Positions 33,862 to 42,739 of a stretch of DNA of 64,000 nucleotides are shown here, in pieces. How positions within the stretch are numbered: position 1 is the stretch's first letter; each line of letters opens with the position of its first letter. The stretch comes from Phycisphaeraceae bacterium. GTDB lineage: Bacteria > Planctomycetota > Phycisphaerae > Phycisphaerales > Phycisphaeraceae. The position numbers were made by a program, and so were the translations under genes. Where the stretch lies: contig JANQSF010000137.1 in the NCBI GenBank assembly GCA_028284155.1, forward strand, positions 53,236 to 117,235, read 5' to 3'. Below the pieces are notes generated by a model that saw nothing but the letters and a program-made list of their open reading frames with translations, was not told where the DNA came from and searched no databases.

Positions 33862-34767
33862 ATGCCGGAAACCGAATCGGACAACAACTACGCCATCCGC
33901 GTCAAGAACCTGGTCAAGCGTTTCGGCGACCTGACCGTGCTCAACGGGATCAACCTCAACATCGAGCGCGGCGAGATCATGGTCATCATGGGCGGGTCCG
34001 GCTCGGGCAAGAGCACGCTACTGCGCAACATCATCGGCTCGCTCAAGCCGGAAGAAGGCAGCGTCGAAGTGCTCGGTCAGGACATCACTCAACTCGACGA
34101 GTGGGGCTTGAATGAGGTGCGCAAGAAGTTCGGCATCCTCTTTCAGTCGGGCGCACTGTTCAACTCGATGACGCTGCGCGAGAATATCTCGCTAATCCTG
34201 CAGGAACACACGATGCTCGATCAGGCGACGATCGACATCATGGTCAAGATCAAGCTCGAATTGGTCGGCCTGCGCGAGCACGCCGACAAGTACCCGTCGC
34301 AGATCTCCGGCGGCATGAAAAAACGCGCGGGCCTGGCACGGGCGATGGCGCTCGACCCGCAGATTCTCTTTTACGACGAACCGTCGGCCGGCCTCGACCC
34401 CGTCACCAGCGCCGAGATCGACCAACTCATCATCCAACTGACCAAGCAACTGGGCGTAACCAGCGTCGTCGTCACGCACGAGATGGACTCGGCCTTCACC
34501 ATTGCCGACCGCATGGCCATGCTCGACAAGGGGCGCATGCTCATCGTCGAGAAACGCGAGTGGTTCGACCGCGTCCGCGCGGACGACTACGACAACCCCG
34601 ACATGACAGCCGACCAGGCGCTGATGCGACAATTCCTGCGTGGCGACGCCGAGGGGCCGATCACCGAACGCAAGCAATCGAGCAACTACACCGAAGACCT
34701 GATCGGCGTGTTACCGGACGACGTCGAACAGACACCGTCGTTGATGCCGACGCGGAAGGTGAAGTGA
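33862..34767 (+). CDS. MlaF-type ABC transporter ATP-binding protein
   Basis: 301 residues from the ATG at 33862; the frame is open further upstream into a repeat and is not used. Walker A is GGSGSGKST (44-52), the Q-loop is ILFQSGALFNSMTLRENISL, the signature is SGGMKKRAGLARAMALDP, Walker B is ILFYDEPSAGLDP, and the H-loop is VVTHEMDSAF. SGGMKKR and the QSGALF pattern mark the Mla/Ttg2A/Mce lipid-transport branch. It powers phospholipid transport across the envelope. The MCE-domain substrate-binding protein follows 60 bp downstream, but no MlaE permease is near. Confidence 0.92.
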   Translation: MPETESDNNYAIRVKNLVKRFGDLTVLNGINLNIERGEIMVIMGGSGSGKSTLLRNIIGSLKPEEGSVEVLGQDITQLDEWGLNEVRKKFGILFQSGALFNSMTLRENISLILQEHTMLDQATIDIMVKIKLELVGLREHADKYPSQISGGMKKRAGLARAMALDPQILFYDEPSAGLDPVTSAEIDQLIIQLTKQLGVTSVVVTHEMDSAFTIADRMAMLDKGRMLIVEKREWFDRVRADDYDNPDMTADQALMRQFLRGDAEGPITERKQSSNYTEDLIGVLPDDVEQTPSLMPTRKVK

Positions 34768-34827
34768 GCGATGCCCGTGTTTTGATAAGATACGACGTTC
34801 TACAAACCCCATTCGGCGAGCCTCCCC

Positions 34828-36279
34828 ATGCCTGCCCACCGCGACAATGTTAAAGCCGGCCTGTTCGTCATCCTCGGCGTGGCCGCCGTCCTCGTCGTCG
34901 TATTCACGCTGACCGACTTCAACCGCTTCTTCCAGGAGACGCAGCAGGTCCGTGTCTACTACCCGTTGTCGATCGGCCTGCAAGGATTGAAAGAAGGGTC
35001 TGATGTGACGATCGGCAACTCGACCATCGGCAAGGTCGTCGCGATCGAGAATTGGCCTGAGGAAGGTCGCGTGCAAGGGCACGTCATCGTTTTCGAGGTG
35101 CCCGAATCGGAACAGTACAAGTTTGGATGGGATGCCCGGTTCGAGTTGTCCACACAACTGATCGGCTCGGAGGCATCACTCAATATCCGAAGCGTCGGCG
35201 ACGGCGAGCCGTATGACCCGTCCGGCACGATCCCGCACGACGCGCTGATGCGTCCGCATGTCCCGAAGGGGACCGACCCTGCACAGATGCCGTGGCACAA
35301 AGACCTGTTCGGCCAACGCGACCCCAACAACCCGCCGACCGACGTGCGCATCGTCGAGGTTCCGCCGAACGCCATCCCCGGCGCGATCCCGGTCAACAAC
35401 CTGTTCCGCAGCCTCGGCGTCGAGGACGAACAGCGCAACCAGATTCAAAACATCATCGCCGATGTCGAGACGCTTGCCGCGACGCTGCGGGCCGATATCC
35501 CCGAGGTGACGACGCGTGTCAAGACGCTGCTTGAAGACGCCAAGCCCGTTATCGCCAAGGCCGACGAGACGATGACGAACATCCGCGACGCCAGCGTCGA
35601 CGCCAAGGCGACTGTCGCCGACCTGCGCGGCCGAAGCAAGGGGTGGTTCGATCAGGTCGACACGATCGGCACCAAGGCCAACACCTTGTTAGACACCGGA
35701 CAGGCCGCGATGGCGTCCGGCCAACGGTCGCTCGAAAAAGTCGAGACCGTGTTGAAGGACAAGGAGCCGCAGATCAGGCAGGCGATCGACGACGTCGCAG
35801 CGATCACCAAGCGCGCCCGCGAGGAGACGATGGAGCAGGTCGCGTCGGCGCTCAAGAAGGCCGACACGGCACTGGGCAACCTCGAATCGGCCAGCGCGGA
35901 GATCAAGACGTTCGCCGTCGGTCAACGACCCGTGCTCGAACGCGCGATGGCCAACCTGCAGATTACGGCCGCGCAGCTCAAACTCGCGTCGATCGAGGTC
36001 CGCCGATCGCCCTGGCGGCTGATTTATCAGCCGACCGACGAAGAACTCGAGTACGACAACCTGTATGACGCCGCCCGCTCGTTCGCCCTGGCGGCCGAGG
36101 CGCTCAGCGCGGCGTCCGAGTCGCTCCGCGCCGTCAGCATCAACAACACGGCCAGCCCGCAGCAGGTCAACAAGATGGTCGATCACCTCGAAGAGCTGTT
36201 CGGCAAGTTCAAGGAAACCGAGGGCCGGTTCTGGCAGGAGTTGAACGGCAAGGGCGCGCCGGCCGGCAACAGTCCTTGA
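34828..36279 (+). CDS. MCE/MlaD-family lipid-binding protein
   Basis: 483 residues. One N-terminal membrane helix (about 9-29, LFVILGVAAVLVVVFTLT) anchors it in the inner membrane. Residues 38-130 are the MCE domain (VRVYYPLSIGLQGLKEGSDV, IGNSTIGKV...), with an extended linker to about 175. Residues 195-470 are a long helical, coiled-coil region, as in proteins that bridge the periplasm. Partner of the ATPase just upstream. It would bind lipid and pass it between membranes. Length is over twice that of enterobacterial MlaD, close to PqiB- or Mce-like chains. Confidence 0.9.
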   Translation: MPAHRDNVKAGLFVILGVAAVLVVVFTLTDFNRFFQETQQVRVYYPLSIGLQGLKEGSDVTIGNSTIGKVVAIENWPEEGRVQGHVIVFEVPESEQYKFGWDARFELSTQLIGSEASLNIRSVGDGEPYDPSGTIPHDALMRPHVPKGTDPAQMPWHKDLFGQRDPNNPPTDVRIVEVPPNAIPGAIPVNNLFRSLGVEDEQRNQIQNIIADVETLAATLRADIPEVTTRVKTLLEDAKPVIAKADETMTNIRDASVDAKATVADLRGRSKGWFDQVDTIGTKANTLLDTGQAAMASGQRSLEKVETVLKDKEPQIRQAIDDVAAITKRAREETMEQVASALKKADTALGNLESASAEIKTFAVGQRPVLERAMANLQITAAQLKLASIEVRRSPWRLIYQPTDEELEYDNLYDAARSFALAAEALSAASESLRAVSINNTASPQQVNKMVDHLEELFGKFKETEGRFWQELNGKGAPAGNSP

Positions 36280-36293
36280 CCGCGGGCGGCCCC

Positions 36294-36418
36294 GCCCAAA
36301 GCCCACGCCTCCGGCGTGGGATCAGTCAACCCTGCACACCCGTCGCGCATGTGGGGCAACTTATGCAGGCAACGCTGGCGCGGACGATCCCACCCCAGAG
36401 GGGTGGGCTTTGGCGGGC
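36294..36418. repeat. Nested palindromic repeat downstream of mlaD-type gene
   Basis: Left half 36294-36323 (GCCCAAAGCCCACGCC-TCC-GGCGTGGG) and right half 36386-36418 (CCCACCCC-AGA-GGGGTGGG-CTTTGGCGGGC) are inverted copies of each other. Each half is also a hairpin on its own. The two inner hairpins differ by paired changes (ACGCC/GGCGT against ACCCC/GGGGT) that keep the stem. It sits between convergent genes and could serve as a bidirectional transcript end. Confidence 0.75.
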
Positions 36419-36435
36419 GTCTTCTCACTTGCGTA

Positions 36436-37245
36436 TCACGATCCCCTCTCGTTGCGACGTCTCTTTGTGCTGTCTTTCGACACGCCCTTCCCGCGCCAGA
36501 TGCTCTCCATCAGCGCGTAGGTCGTCGGGTCGCTCTGCTTCAACTCGCCGCGCACGAATGGGTAGAAGTCGTTCGTGCCGAAATACGACTCGCTCATCTC
36601 GGCGAAGTACTCTTTGTGATTGCTCAGCGCGTAGTGCTTCGTTTTATGACCGTTGATGTGCAAGACCGACTCGTACCGCTTCGACTTGACCGCCGCGTTG
36701 TACGCCTCGATGACTTGCTTGTTGTCGAAGCTCAGGAACTGGTCGTGATACGCGTGCGCCAACTCGTGCAGCATGACCCACGGTTGGCTGTTGCTCTTAA
36801 CGAGCCGAACCAGACGGTCAGCCCGCGGGATATGCACGCACTTGACCAGCCGAGCGTCGTACTTGAACCGCCGGAGCCAATCGGCGCCGGGGTGATACTG
36901 CAACGACGTGAGCGGGTGTTCGGCGTCCATCCAGATCGTGACCGTGCGCAGGTCGGCGACGCGGTCGGCCGGCACGGTCATGGCGATCTCATAGAGCTTG
37001 TTGGCAAGGACGCGCAACGCCTGCTTGCCGAGTTCCTGACTGTCGCCCTCGGTTAACCGTTTGTCGACGATCACACGCCAACCTTCGATCATCTGGATCG
37101 AGTGTGTGTCGGGATGCTCCGACTGAGTTGCGGGCTTCTTCGTCGGTTTCTGGTCGGCCTTCTTCTCGGCAGCGGCCGCGTCAAGACACGGCAGTACGAG
37201 CGAGAGAGCTACACAAGCGGTTAACGTCGCGATGGATCTGTTCAC
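36436..37245 (-). CDS. Secreted zinc metallopeptidase-like protein
   Basis: 269 residues from a GTG at 37245, with AAGGTG 5 nt upstream. The signal peptide ends DAAAA. The zinc site HELAHAYHD (about residues 155-163) has the HExxH motif, and a downstream NHKEYFAEMSESYFGTNDFYP segment supplies the third ligand, probably the Glu of EYFAE. Residues 60-150 form the N-terminal lobe. This arrangement is like that of anthrax-lethal-factor-type or gluzincin peptidases found often in planctomycetes. Substrate unknown. The C-terminal basic tail (TKRRRNERGS) is unusual. Confidence 0.8.
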   Translation of the reverse strand: MNRSIATLTACVALSLVLPCLDAAAAEKKADQKPTKKPATQSEHPDTHSIQMIEGWRVIVDKRLTEGDSQELGKQALRVLANKLYEIAMTVPADRVADLRTVTIWMDAEHPLTSLQYHPGADWLRRFKYDARLVKCVHIPRADRLVRLVKSNSQPWVMLHELAHAYHDQFLSFDNKQVIEAYNAAVKSKRYESVLHINGHKTKHYALSNHKEYFAEMSESYFGTNDFYPFVRGELKQSDPTTYALMESIWRGKGVSKDSTKRRRNERGS

Positions 37246-37292
37246 AATTCACCTTGAGTTGGGTTGTTCTCGGGGAACTTCATGCACACCTG

Positions 37293-37877
37293 CTACGGCG
37301 TGCGGTACGGCTGGTAAGCATAGTACTTCGGGCTGTCGTCCAGCCGAACGTGCAGCCAGGCGACGCCCGCGCCGGCCGTGCTCAACCACACCGGCCGAGC
37401 ACCGATCCGTGCCCGCATGGCCTGCGCGACCGCCCGCCACAGCACGTCGCACTGCGACGCCGGCGCGGCACGGACAAACGCGGCTAGGTGGCCATACGCC
37501 TCGTCCGGCCCTTGTGGGCAAGGAACGACGAGCACGGCGTTTCGCCCGAGATTGGGGAACGTCACAACGCCTGTGTCATTTTCCTTGTCGAAGTGTTCAG
37601 CGAAAGCCGATCGATCCGACCGTCGTGCCAGGCTCGGGCTGTCGATCAGCACGAACTCGAACGGCCGATCGACCGTCGCAGCGGTGACAGCCGGCGTCTC
37701 CCAACGAAACGCGCTGAACGGCGACTCGGCCAACCGGGCATTGAAGAAGGACCGGAACGCTACATCCTGTTCCCACAGGTCGAGCACACTCGAGTAAGTC
37801 AACACATCGGCGCCGTGACGCACGACATACCTCGTCCGACCTTCACGACCGACCTGTTCGCTTTCGACGTTCCACAT
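37293..37877 (-). CDS. DUF6940-family protein
   Basis: 194 residues from the ATG at 37877, only 4 nt after the stop of the ABC exporter, so it is likely co-transcribed. The longer frame starts inside that gene and is not used. Characteristic segments: DLWEQDVAFRSFFNARLAE, SPFSAFRWETPAV, PFEFVLIDSPSL, VVTFPNLGRNAVLVVPCP, YGHLAAFVRAAP, PVWLSTAGAGVAWLHVRL, and the end SPKYYAYQPYR. These fit DUF6940 as I recall it. Function unknown; soluble. The strong conservation of the WLHVRLD-PKYY end suggests a folded enzyme or binding domain. Confidence 0.75.
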   Translation of the reverse strand: MWNVESEQVGREGRTRYVVRHGADVLTYSSVLDLWEQDVAFRSFFNARLAESPFSAFRWETPAVTAATVDRPFEFVLIDSPSLARRSDRSAFAEHFDKENDTGVVTFPNLGRNAVLVVPCPQGPDEAYGHLAAFVRAAPASQCDVLWRAVAQAMRARIGARPVWLSTAGAGVAWLHVRLDDSPKYYAYQPYRTP

Positions 37878-37881
37878 CAAA

Positions 37882-39954
37882 CTATCCCCACGGCTCCTTC
37901 TTCTCCTGCTCAGCAGGCCGATGGGTTTGCATCTCGACCATGTGGCGGTACGGGCCAAGATTCTCCAGCAGGTCGTCGTGCTTGCCCTGCTCCATGATTC
38001 GGCCTTCATCGATCACGACGATGCGGTCGGCGTGGGCGATCGTCGAAAGGCGATGCGCGATGACGAAGCTGGTGCGACCCTGCATCAGTGTTTGCAGACT
38101 CGTCTGGATCATGCGTTCGCTGTCGGTGTCGAGGTTGCTCGTCGCCTCATCGAGGATGAGGATGCGCGGGTCGGCCAGGATCGCGCGGGCGATCGCGATG
38201 CGCTGCCGCTGCCCGCCCGACAGCTTGACGCCGCGTTCGCCGATCCACGTGTCGTAACCGTCGGCGAACTGCGCGACGAAGGTGTGGGCGTTGGCCTGCT
38301 CGGCCGCGTCGCGGATCTGCTCCAACGTCGCGCCGCGTCGGCCGTACGCGATGTTCTGCGCGACCGTGCCGTCGAACAGAAAGATGTCCTGCTCGACGAT
38401 GCCCAGGAGCGAACGGTAACTGTCGACCTCGATGTCCCGCAGGTCGCGGCCGTCCAACTCGATGACGCCGTGTGTCGGGTCGAAGAAGCGTGCAATGAGG
38501 TTGGACAGGGTTGTTTTGCCCGCGCCGCTTGGCCCGACGAAAGCGACCATTTCACCGGCCGCAACGTCAAGGTTGATGTCGTGCAGCACGGGTTTGTCGG
38601 TGTTGGGGTAGGTGAACGACACGTCGCGGACGGTGATTCGGCCCCGCACCGTGTCGGGCGACACGCGCACGGCGTTGTCGTGCACGGTCAATTCGCGGCG
38701 CTCACCCATCAGGTCGAGCACGCGGTCGAGGCCGGCCAGGCCGTTCTGGAATCCCGTCGCGCTCGACGCCAGCAGGGCGAGCGGGCCGAGCAGCCAACCC
38801 AGGTATGCCAAAAACATGACCAGGTCGCCGGTGGTGAACGCCTGCGCGGCGTTCATGCTGCCGGCATCGACGGCTGCGCGGTGGTCGAGGATGAACAGGC
38901 CGCCGACGAGCAGCAGCGCAGCGGAGGCGGAGGGAATGAGGATCGAGAACGCGATGTCGATCGCGCGGTTCCACCACCAGACGTGCAGTTCCTGCCTCGC
39001 CATGAAGTGGTTGTTGCGTGTGAAGCGCTGCGCCTCGCTGTCCTGCCTGCCGAAGCCGCGGACGACACGGATGCCGCCGAACGCTTCGGTCGCGTGACCG
39101 TCGATGTGCGACCGCGTCGCGCGGATGTCGCGGAACATCGGCCGAATCCGACGCACCCAGAGCCTGACACTTGTATAGACGATCGGCAGCACGAGCACAC
39201 TACCCAGCAACAGACGCCAATCGGTGAACGCGAGGATGATCAGACTGCCACCGAGTTGGATGATCGCCCGCCAGGGGTTGTAGAGCATCGCGAACACGAG
39301 GTCGCCGACCGACCCGGCGTCCTCGCGCAGGGTGCTGGCCACGCCGCCCGACTTGATCTCGTAGACGCGGTGCAGCGGCAAGCGCACGGCGTGCTTGAAC
39401 AGCCGACGTCGCACGTCCATCTGCACGCGTTTGGTGATGCGCGTCGCGTGCCACCGGCTCCACATGTGTAGCGCCAGCGATATAAGCGCGAAGCCGACCA
39501 TGACCACGCACACAGCGATGAGCAAGTCGCGTTGGCTGTCGACGTTCGGCAGCCACTTGTCAAAGCCGGCCGGCCATGGCTGATCGCCCAGTACGTAGTC
39601 GAACACGACCTTCGTGCCGTAAAGCGGAACGAGGCCAAGCAGCGTCGCGACGGCCGAGGCGGTCAGCGACAGCGCGAGCATGCGGTTGTGGCCGCGCGTT
39701 TGACTGAGAAACGCCATGAACAGAGTGAAAAAGGAACGCTGACGACGCGTCGATTGCCCGTCGGCCATCGGCACGGCGTGCGCATGAAGGCTGTGCCCGC
39801 CGCCGTGCTGGCCGCCGCCCCCCGAACGACCGTGCGGGCTGCGCGATTGGGCTTCCTCACCCTCCGTCGACCGACCGCCATCGCGCTGCCTTTCGCGGAA
39901 GCGTTTGAGGTAGTCGCGGTATCGCCGTCGGCTGGAGGATTGCGGGGCGGGCAT
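37882..39954 (-). CDS. ABC exporter, fused permease and ATPase (MsbA-like)
   Basis: 690 residues from the ATG at 39954 (frame open to 39999). The N-terminus has about 75 polar residues rich in Arg, Ser, Gly and His (GGGGQHGGGHSLHAHA), unusual for the family and possibly metal-binding. Six membrane helices span about residues 85-410. The ATPase domain has Walker A GPSGAGKTT, signature LSGGQRQR, Walker B ILILDEATSNLD, and H-loop IAHRLST. Half-transporters of this type act as homodimers exporting lipids, drugs or peptides. The LPS/lipid exporter MsbA is the nearest well-known relative, but substrate is not assured. The DUF6940 gene follows directly. Confidence 0.92.
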   Translation of the reverse strand: MPAPQSSSRRRYRDYLKRFRERQRDGGRSTEGEEAQSRSPHGRSGGGGQHGGGHSLHAHAVPMADGQSTRRQRSFFTLFMAFLSQTRGHNRMLALSLTASAVATLLGLVPLYGTKVVFDYVLGDQPWPAGFDKWLPNVDSQRDLLIAVCVVMVGFALISLALHMWSRWHATRITKRVQMDVRRRLFKHAVRLPLHRVYEIKSGGVASTLREDAGSVGDLVFAMLYNPWRAIIQLGGSLIILAFTDWRLLLGSVLVLPIVYTSVRLWVRRIRPMFRDIRATRSHIDGHATEAFGGIRVVRGFGRQDSEAQRFTRNNHFMARQELHVWWWNRAIDIAFSILIPSASAALLLVGGLFILDHRAAVDAGSMNAAQAFTTGDLVMFLAYLGWLLGPLALLASSATGFQNGLAGLDRVLDLMGERRELTVHDNAVRVSPDTVRGRITVRDVSFTYPNTDKPVLHDINLDVAAGEMVAFVGPSGAGKTTLSNLIARFFDPTHGVIELDGRDLRDIEVDSYRSLLGIVEQDIFLFDGTVAQNIAYGRRGATLEQIRDAAEQANAHTFVAQFADGYDTWIGERGVKLSGGQRQRIAIARAILADPRILILDEATSNLDTDSERMIQTSLQTLMQGRTSFVIAHRLSTIAHADRIVVIDEGRIMEQGKHDDLLENLGPYRHMVEMQTHRPAEQEKKEPWG

Positions 39955-40014
39955 GGCGTGCGGGATGATACGCACGGGCCATGCGAGCGCGCTAAACAAG
40001 TCGGCCGCGCTTGC

Positions 40015-40165
40015 CGTAGGGTGGGCTGTGGCTCGGCGAAGCCCACCAATTCGCGTTCACCCATATGACAAGCGTCGGGTTTGCATTCGGACATGAAACG
40101 GTGGGCCGCGCCAAGCCTCAGCCCACCCTACGACGACGGCTCGGACGGAGCCTCGCCCTCCCAAC
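40015..40165. repeat. Dispersed inverted repeat, family B copy 1, with adjoining GGAGGGCGAGGC repeat
   Basis: Arms 40015-40047 (CGTAGGGTGGGCTG...GCCCACC) and 40100-40132 are inverted copies. Each arm can also fold on itself through GGTGGGC/GCCCACC. Right beside the right arm, 40139-40165 holds GCTCGGACGGAGCCTCGCC, then CTCCCAACC, whose CGCCCTCCC core returns in the element at 53636-53778. The region is the gap between two minus-strand genes. Confidence 0.75.
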
Positions 40166-40183
40166 CTAACTACAACAGCTCAA

Positions 40184-41365
40184 TCAATTCGCCTGAGTCT
40201 GCGGCTTGAACGCCACAATCGTCCGACCAATCTGCGGGTACACATCGACCTGCCGGCCCGCTTTCAGCGCTGCTTGCAACGTCGTGGCCTGCCCGTCCAA
40301 CCGGACTGGTGCTTCGGGGTCGATCTCGATCTTGCGCGACTCGGTCGCACCGCCCCGACCCGTCGCAATCCGTAGCGTAATCGAATCGCTGTCAACCGAT
40401 TCGATCACGCCTGTAGTCCGATCGTCGCGCGACCGTACGAACACCTTGTGCGGGCGCGTTTCGCGACGGTAGTGGCCCAACACGACTTGTCGCCGTGGGC
40501 TGATCGCGATGTTGATCGGCGCGAGCTTGCCGTCGAGGATAAACGACACCTTGCGCGCGTCGATCGTCGCGTCTTCCAACTCGCCGCTCGGCCCGCCAAG
40601 CCGACGCTGCACGTCGAGCTTGACCGACTGATCGATCACACCCGTCGGGGTCTTGGTCTCCCAACGTCGGATCACTGCCGGCGCCGTCAGGTCGTTTGCG
40701 AAGCCGCGTTTGCCCTCCGCGTGGGGCAACCATTCCCTGGGGTCGTAAGCAGACGCTTCACTCCACACGTGGATCATCTGCGTCCGCGGGTTGCGAACCT
40801 GCACCCATTGGCCAACCTTCAACGCCTCGGCCGCGTTCGACCTGGCGTCCTCGGTCCGAAACGCCGTCTTGCCGTCATACCCCACCGCGATGTCTCGCGG
40901 CGGGTTCGTCTCCAGGTGATATTCCTTGTGCGTGTCGTGCACACGCAGCTTGAACTGCTTCTTCGCCGCGTCATGCGCGACGACCTGGCCCCACTGGAAG
41001 TTCGGCGTCGTGCGCAGGTCGAGCCACGTGTCCTCGTAGAAGTAACCCCACATGCCCGGTTTGATCGCGGCGGCGAACGCTTTGGCGTTGACCAGGTTCC
41101 CGTCGATCATGCAGACCGTACCCACCTTCTTGACCTGCCGTGTGATCGTCTCACCTACCTTCGAGTGTCGGCCGAACTTGCCCCAACTGATGTAGTCGAA
41201 GTGATCGATCCGCACGGTGAAGCGGACAAGGCAGTCCTTGTGATTCGACGGGCAGTGCTCGACCTTGACGACCTTGCCGCCGAACGCGGCGGTGCTGGCG
41301 CGCGCCGTCGACGTGCCGATTCCCAACAACAAAGCGATAAGGACGACCACGATGCGAGCTTGCAT
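40184..41365 (-). CDS. Secreted hypothetical protein
   Basis: 393 residues from the ATG at 41365, which has AGGTG 5 nt upstream; a GTG at 41374 is also in frame. The signal peptide ends TARA. The mature protein is all-beta in appearance, with repeated short strands (VVKVEHCP, KDCLVRFTVR, GVIESVDSDSITLRIA). There are two early Cys (CPSNHKDC) and a third at VCMIDG. The SDSITLRI and VRSRDDRTTGVI segments resemble small OB or SH3-like modules of planctomycete envelope proteins. No family name can be given. Both flanks hold dispersed repeats, so it is probably a single-gene unit. Confidence 0.75.
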   Translation of the reverse strand: MQARIVVVLIALLLGIGTSTARASTAAFGGKVVKVEHCPSNHKDCLVRFTVRIDHFDYISWGKFGRHSKVGETITRQVKKVGTVCMIDGNLVNAKAFAAAIKPGMWGYFYEDTWLDLRTTPNFQWGQVVAHDAAKKQFKLRVHDTHKEYHLETNPPRDIAVGYDGKTAFRTEDARSNAAEALKVGQWVQVRNPRTQMIHVWSEASAYDPREWLPHAEGKRGFANDLTAPAVIRRWETKTPTGVIDQSVKLDVQRRLGGPSGELEDATIDARKVSFILDGKLAPINIAISPRRQVVLGHYRRETRPHKVFVRSRDDRTTGVIESVDSDSITLRIATGRGGATESRKIEIDPEAPVRLDGQATTLQAALKAGRQVDVYPQIGRTIVAFKPQTQAN

Positions 41366-41431
41366 GGCATTCACCTGTTGGTCTTGATTCTTACAGCAAC
41401 ACTGGTAAGGACCGAACGGCGCTTTGCTTTA

Positions 41432-41539
41432 ACCGCGGATGACGCGGACAGCGCGGATGGGAGGGGACGGTCGGTGGCCGACGCGACGGCTGTCTCATCA
41501 GGCTGCTCTCTGATCCGTGCTGTCCGCGTCATCCGCGGT
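41432..41539. repeat. Dispersed inverted repeat, family A copy 3
   Basis: Left arm 41432-41460 (ACCGCGGATGACGCGGACAG...) and right arm 41511-41539 are inverted copies with a 50-bp interior. The arms match those at 435-602 and 5073-5208, and the interior does not. Confidence 0.8.
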
Positions 41540-41625
41540 CTATAACAGAATCAAAACGAAACGCCGCAGCCTATTCTGGCCGTCGATTACTCGTTGAGGT
41601 TAGGTTGGTGTCGGTGCGGCCCGGG

Positions 41626-42198
41626 TTACATCCCGCCCATCGCCTGCCGCATCGCATTCTGCTGTTCGGCCTGATGCTGCGCGGTGAGTTGCGCGACGTA
41701 CTGCCGCCAGGCCATGAGCTGCTGCTCGACATGATGGCCCCACACCCGTGCCTCGACCATGTGCAACGGCGTGGCCATGAGTTGCTGGCGGACGGTCGTC
41801 AACTGGCGATCAAGGCCGGCCGCCTCGTGCATGAGCGTCATGAACTGTTTGTCAGCCGGCGTCATCATCAGGTCGCTCTGGACCTGCTGCACCATCGACA
41901 CGGCCGACGCGTCGAGCAACTCGAAAGGGACGTGGAAGTGGTATTGCGGTTGCGGTGGTGGCGCGGATGCGGGCGACGCCTGTTGCGGTGCGTACTCGAA
42001 AGGCCCCTGCCCGCTCGACGACGTCTCGGGCTCCGTCGGCCCCGGCCCCGGAGGCGGCGGCGCCCCCACCGCCCACGACGCCCGGCTCATCTGCCCTTTG
42101 CGGACGGCGTCGATCAGTGTGTGACTCGTTTCCATGTTGCGCCGGTGCGTGTAACGCATCTGATCCCGGCGACGCTCATAGAATCGATGGTCGTCCAT
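41626..42198 (-). CDS. Hypothetical protein with Pro-rich linker and C-terminal helical domain
   Basis: 190 residues from the ATG at 42198; the frame is open further but would run into the divergent gene. The N-terminus is basic (FYERRRDQMRYTHRRNM), the centre is a Pro/Gly/Ser linker (about 40-85), and the C-terminal half is helical and Gln/Met-rich (LLDASAVSMVQQVQSDLMM, EQQLMAWRQYVAQL). The composition suggests a scaffold or nucleoid-type protein. No family is recognised. Confidence 0.65.
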   Translation of the reverse strand: MDDHRFYERRRDQMRYTHRRNMETSHTLIDAVRKGQMSRASWAVGAPPPPGPGPTEPETSSSGQGPFEYAPQQASPASAPPPQPQYHFHVPFELLDASAVSMVQQVQSDLMMTPADKQFMTLMHEAAGLDRQLTTVRQQLMATPLHMVEARVWGHHVEQQLMAWRQYVAQLTAQHQAEQQNAMRQAMGGM

Positions 42199-42268
42199 GG
42201 CGACATTGTAACAAGGTGTCACACGGTACGCGAGCTTCGCCTTGCAGGTTGTTCCCCTAAAGTCGGCC

Positions 42269-42550
42269 ATGGCTCGCGGCAAACACACCAGCGCCGGGAA
42301 AGACCTGGACCGCTCGCTCCGCTGGCTCGAAGCGCAGCCGGGCGTGAAGAAGGTCGTGCTCGGCTTCACCGAGGCCTGCCGGCACCGCTACCCGCCCGGC
42401 CACCTGCGCCACCAGCGCGACGCCGACGGTGGCTTCCACATGATGGGGTACTCGGGCAACGGCGTGGTGAACCTGTTCGTCGTGACCGACGCCGATCACA
42501 AAGACGACGTCCGCAACAACCTGGAGACGCGTTTCAGGCCGATTATGTGA
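42269..42550 (+). CDS. Small conserved hypothetical protein, possibly DUF2103-like
   Basis: 93 residues from the ATG at 42269. It begins MARGKHTSAGKDLDRSLRWL, followed by QPGVKKVVLGF and the ending GVVNLFVVTDADHKDDVRNN. There is one Cys and several His (ACRHRY, HLRHQ). The order of a basic start, a VKKVVLG strand and a late NLFVVT strand is reminiscent of DUF2103, a predicted metal-binding family, but I am not certain. It is divergent from the gene at 42198. Confidence 0.6.
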   Translation: MARGKHTSAGKDLDRSLRWLEAQPGVKKVVLGFTEACRHRYPPGHLRHQRDADGGFHMMGYSGNGVVNLFVVTDADHKDDVRNNLETRFRPIM

Positions 42551-42568
42551 ACCGGGTGCTCTGAATAA

Positions 42569-42700
42569 CCCCCTCTCCCTCTGGGAGAGGGTTGGGGTGA
42601 GGGCTCTGCGCAGTGAACGACCCACTATCAACTGTGGCCCGGCCGCGCCGAACCCTCACCCGGCGGCAAAGCCGCCGACCTCTCCCAATGGGAGAGGTTG
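42569..42700. repeat. Dispersed palindromic element, family C copy 1
   Basis: Left arm 42569-42603 contains CCCTCTCCC-TCT-GGGAGAGGG followed by TTGGGGTGAGGG. Right arm 42653-42700 is CCCTCACCC, then GGCGGCAAAGCCGCC, then ACCTCTCCC-AAT-GGGAGAGGT. Both arms fold into their own hairpins, and the two arms pair with each other. The 50-bp interior is unrelated to that of copy 2 (55920-56050), which lies in reverse orientation. Confidence 0.8.
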
Positions 42701-42739
42701 TTTAGAGGTCTCACCCGACTCTCCCGCACTCGATCAAAA

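Noticed and set aside
37921..39471. 516-codon plus-strand open frame
   Set aside because: Complementary frame of the MsbA-like exporter; no ribosome binding site and a composition typical of a shadow frame.
42569..42700. Possible CRISPR-like repeat cluster
   Set aside because: The repeated blocks are inverted, not direct, and there are no regular spacers or cas genes nearby.
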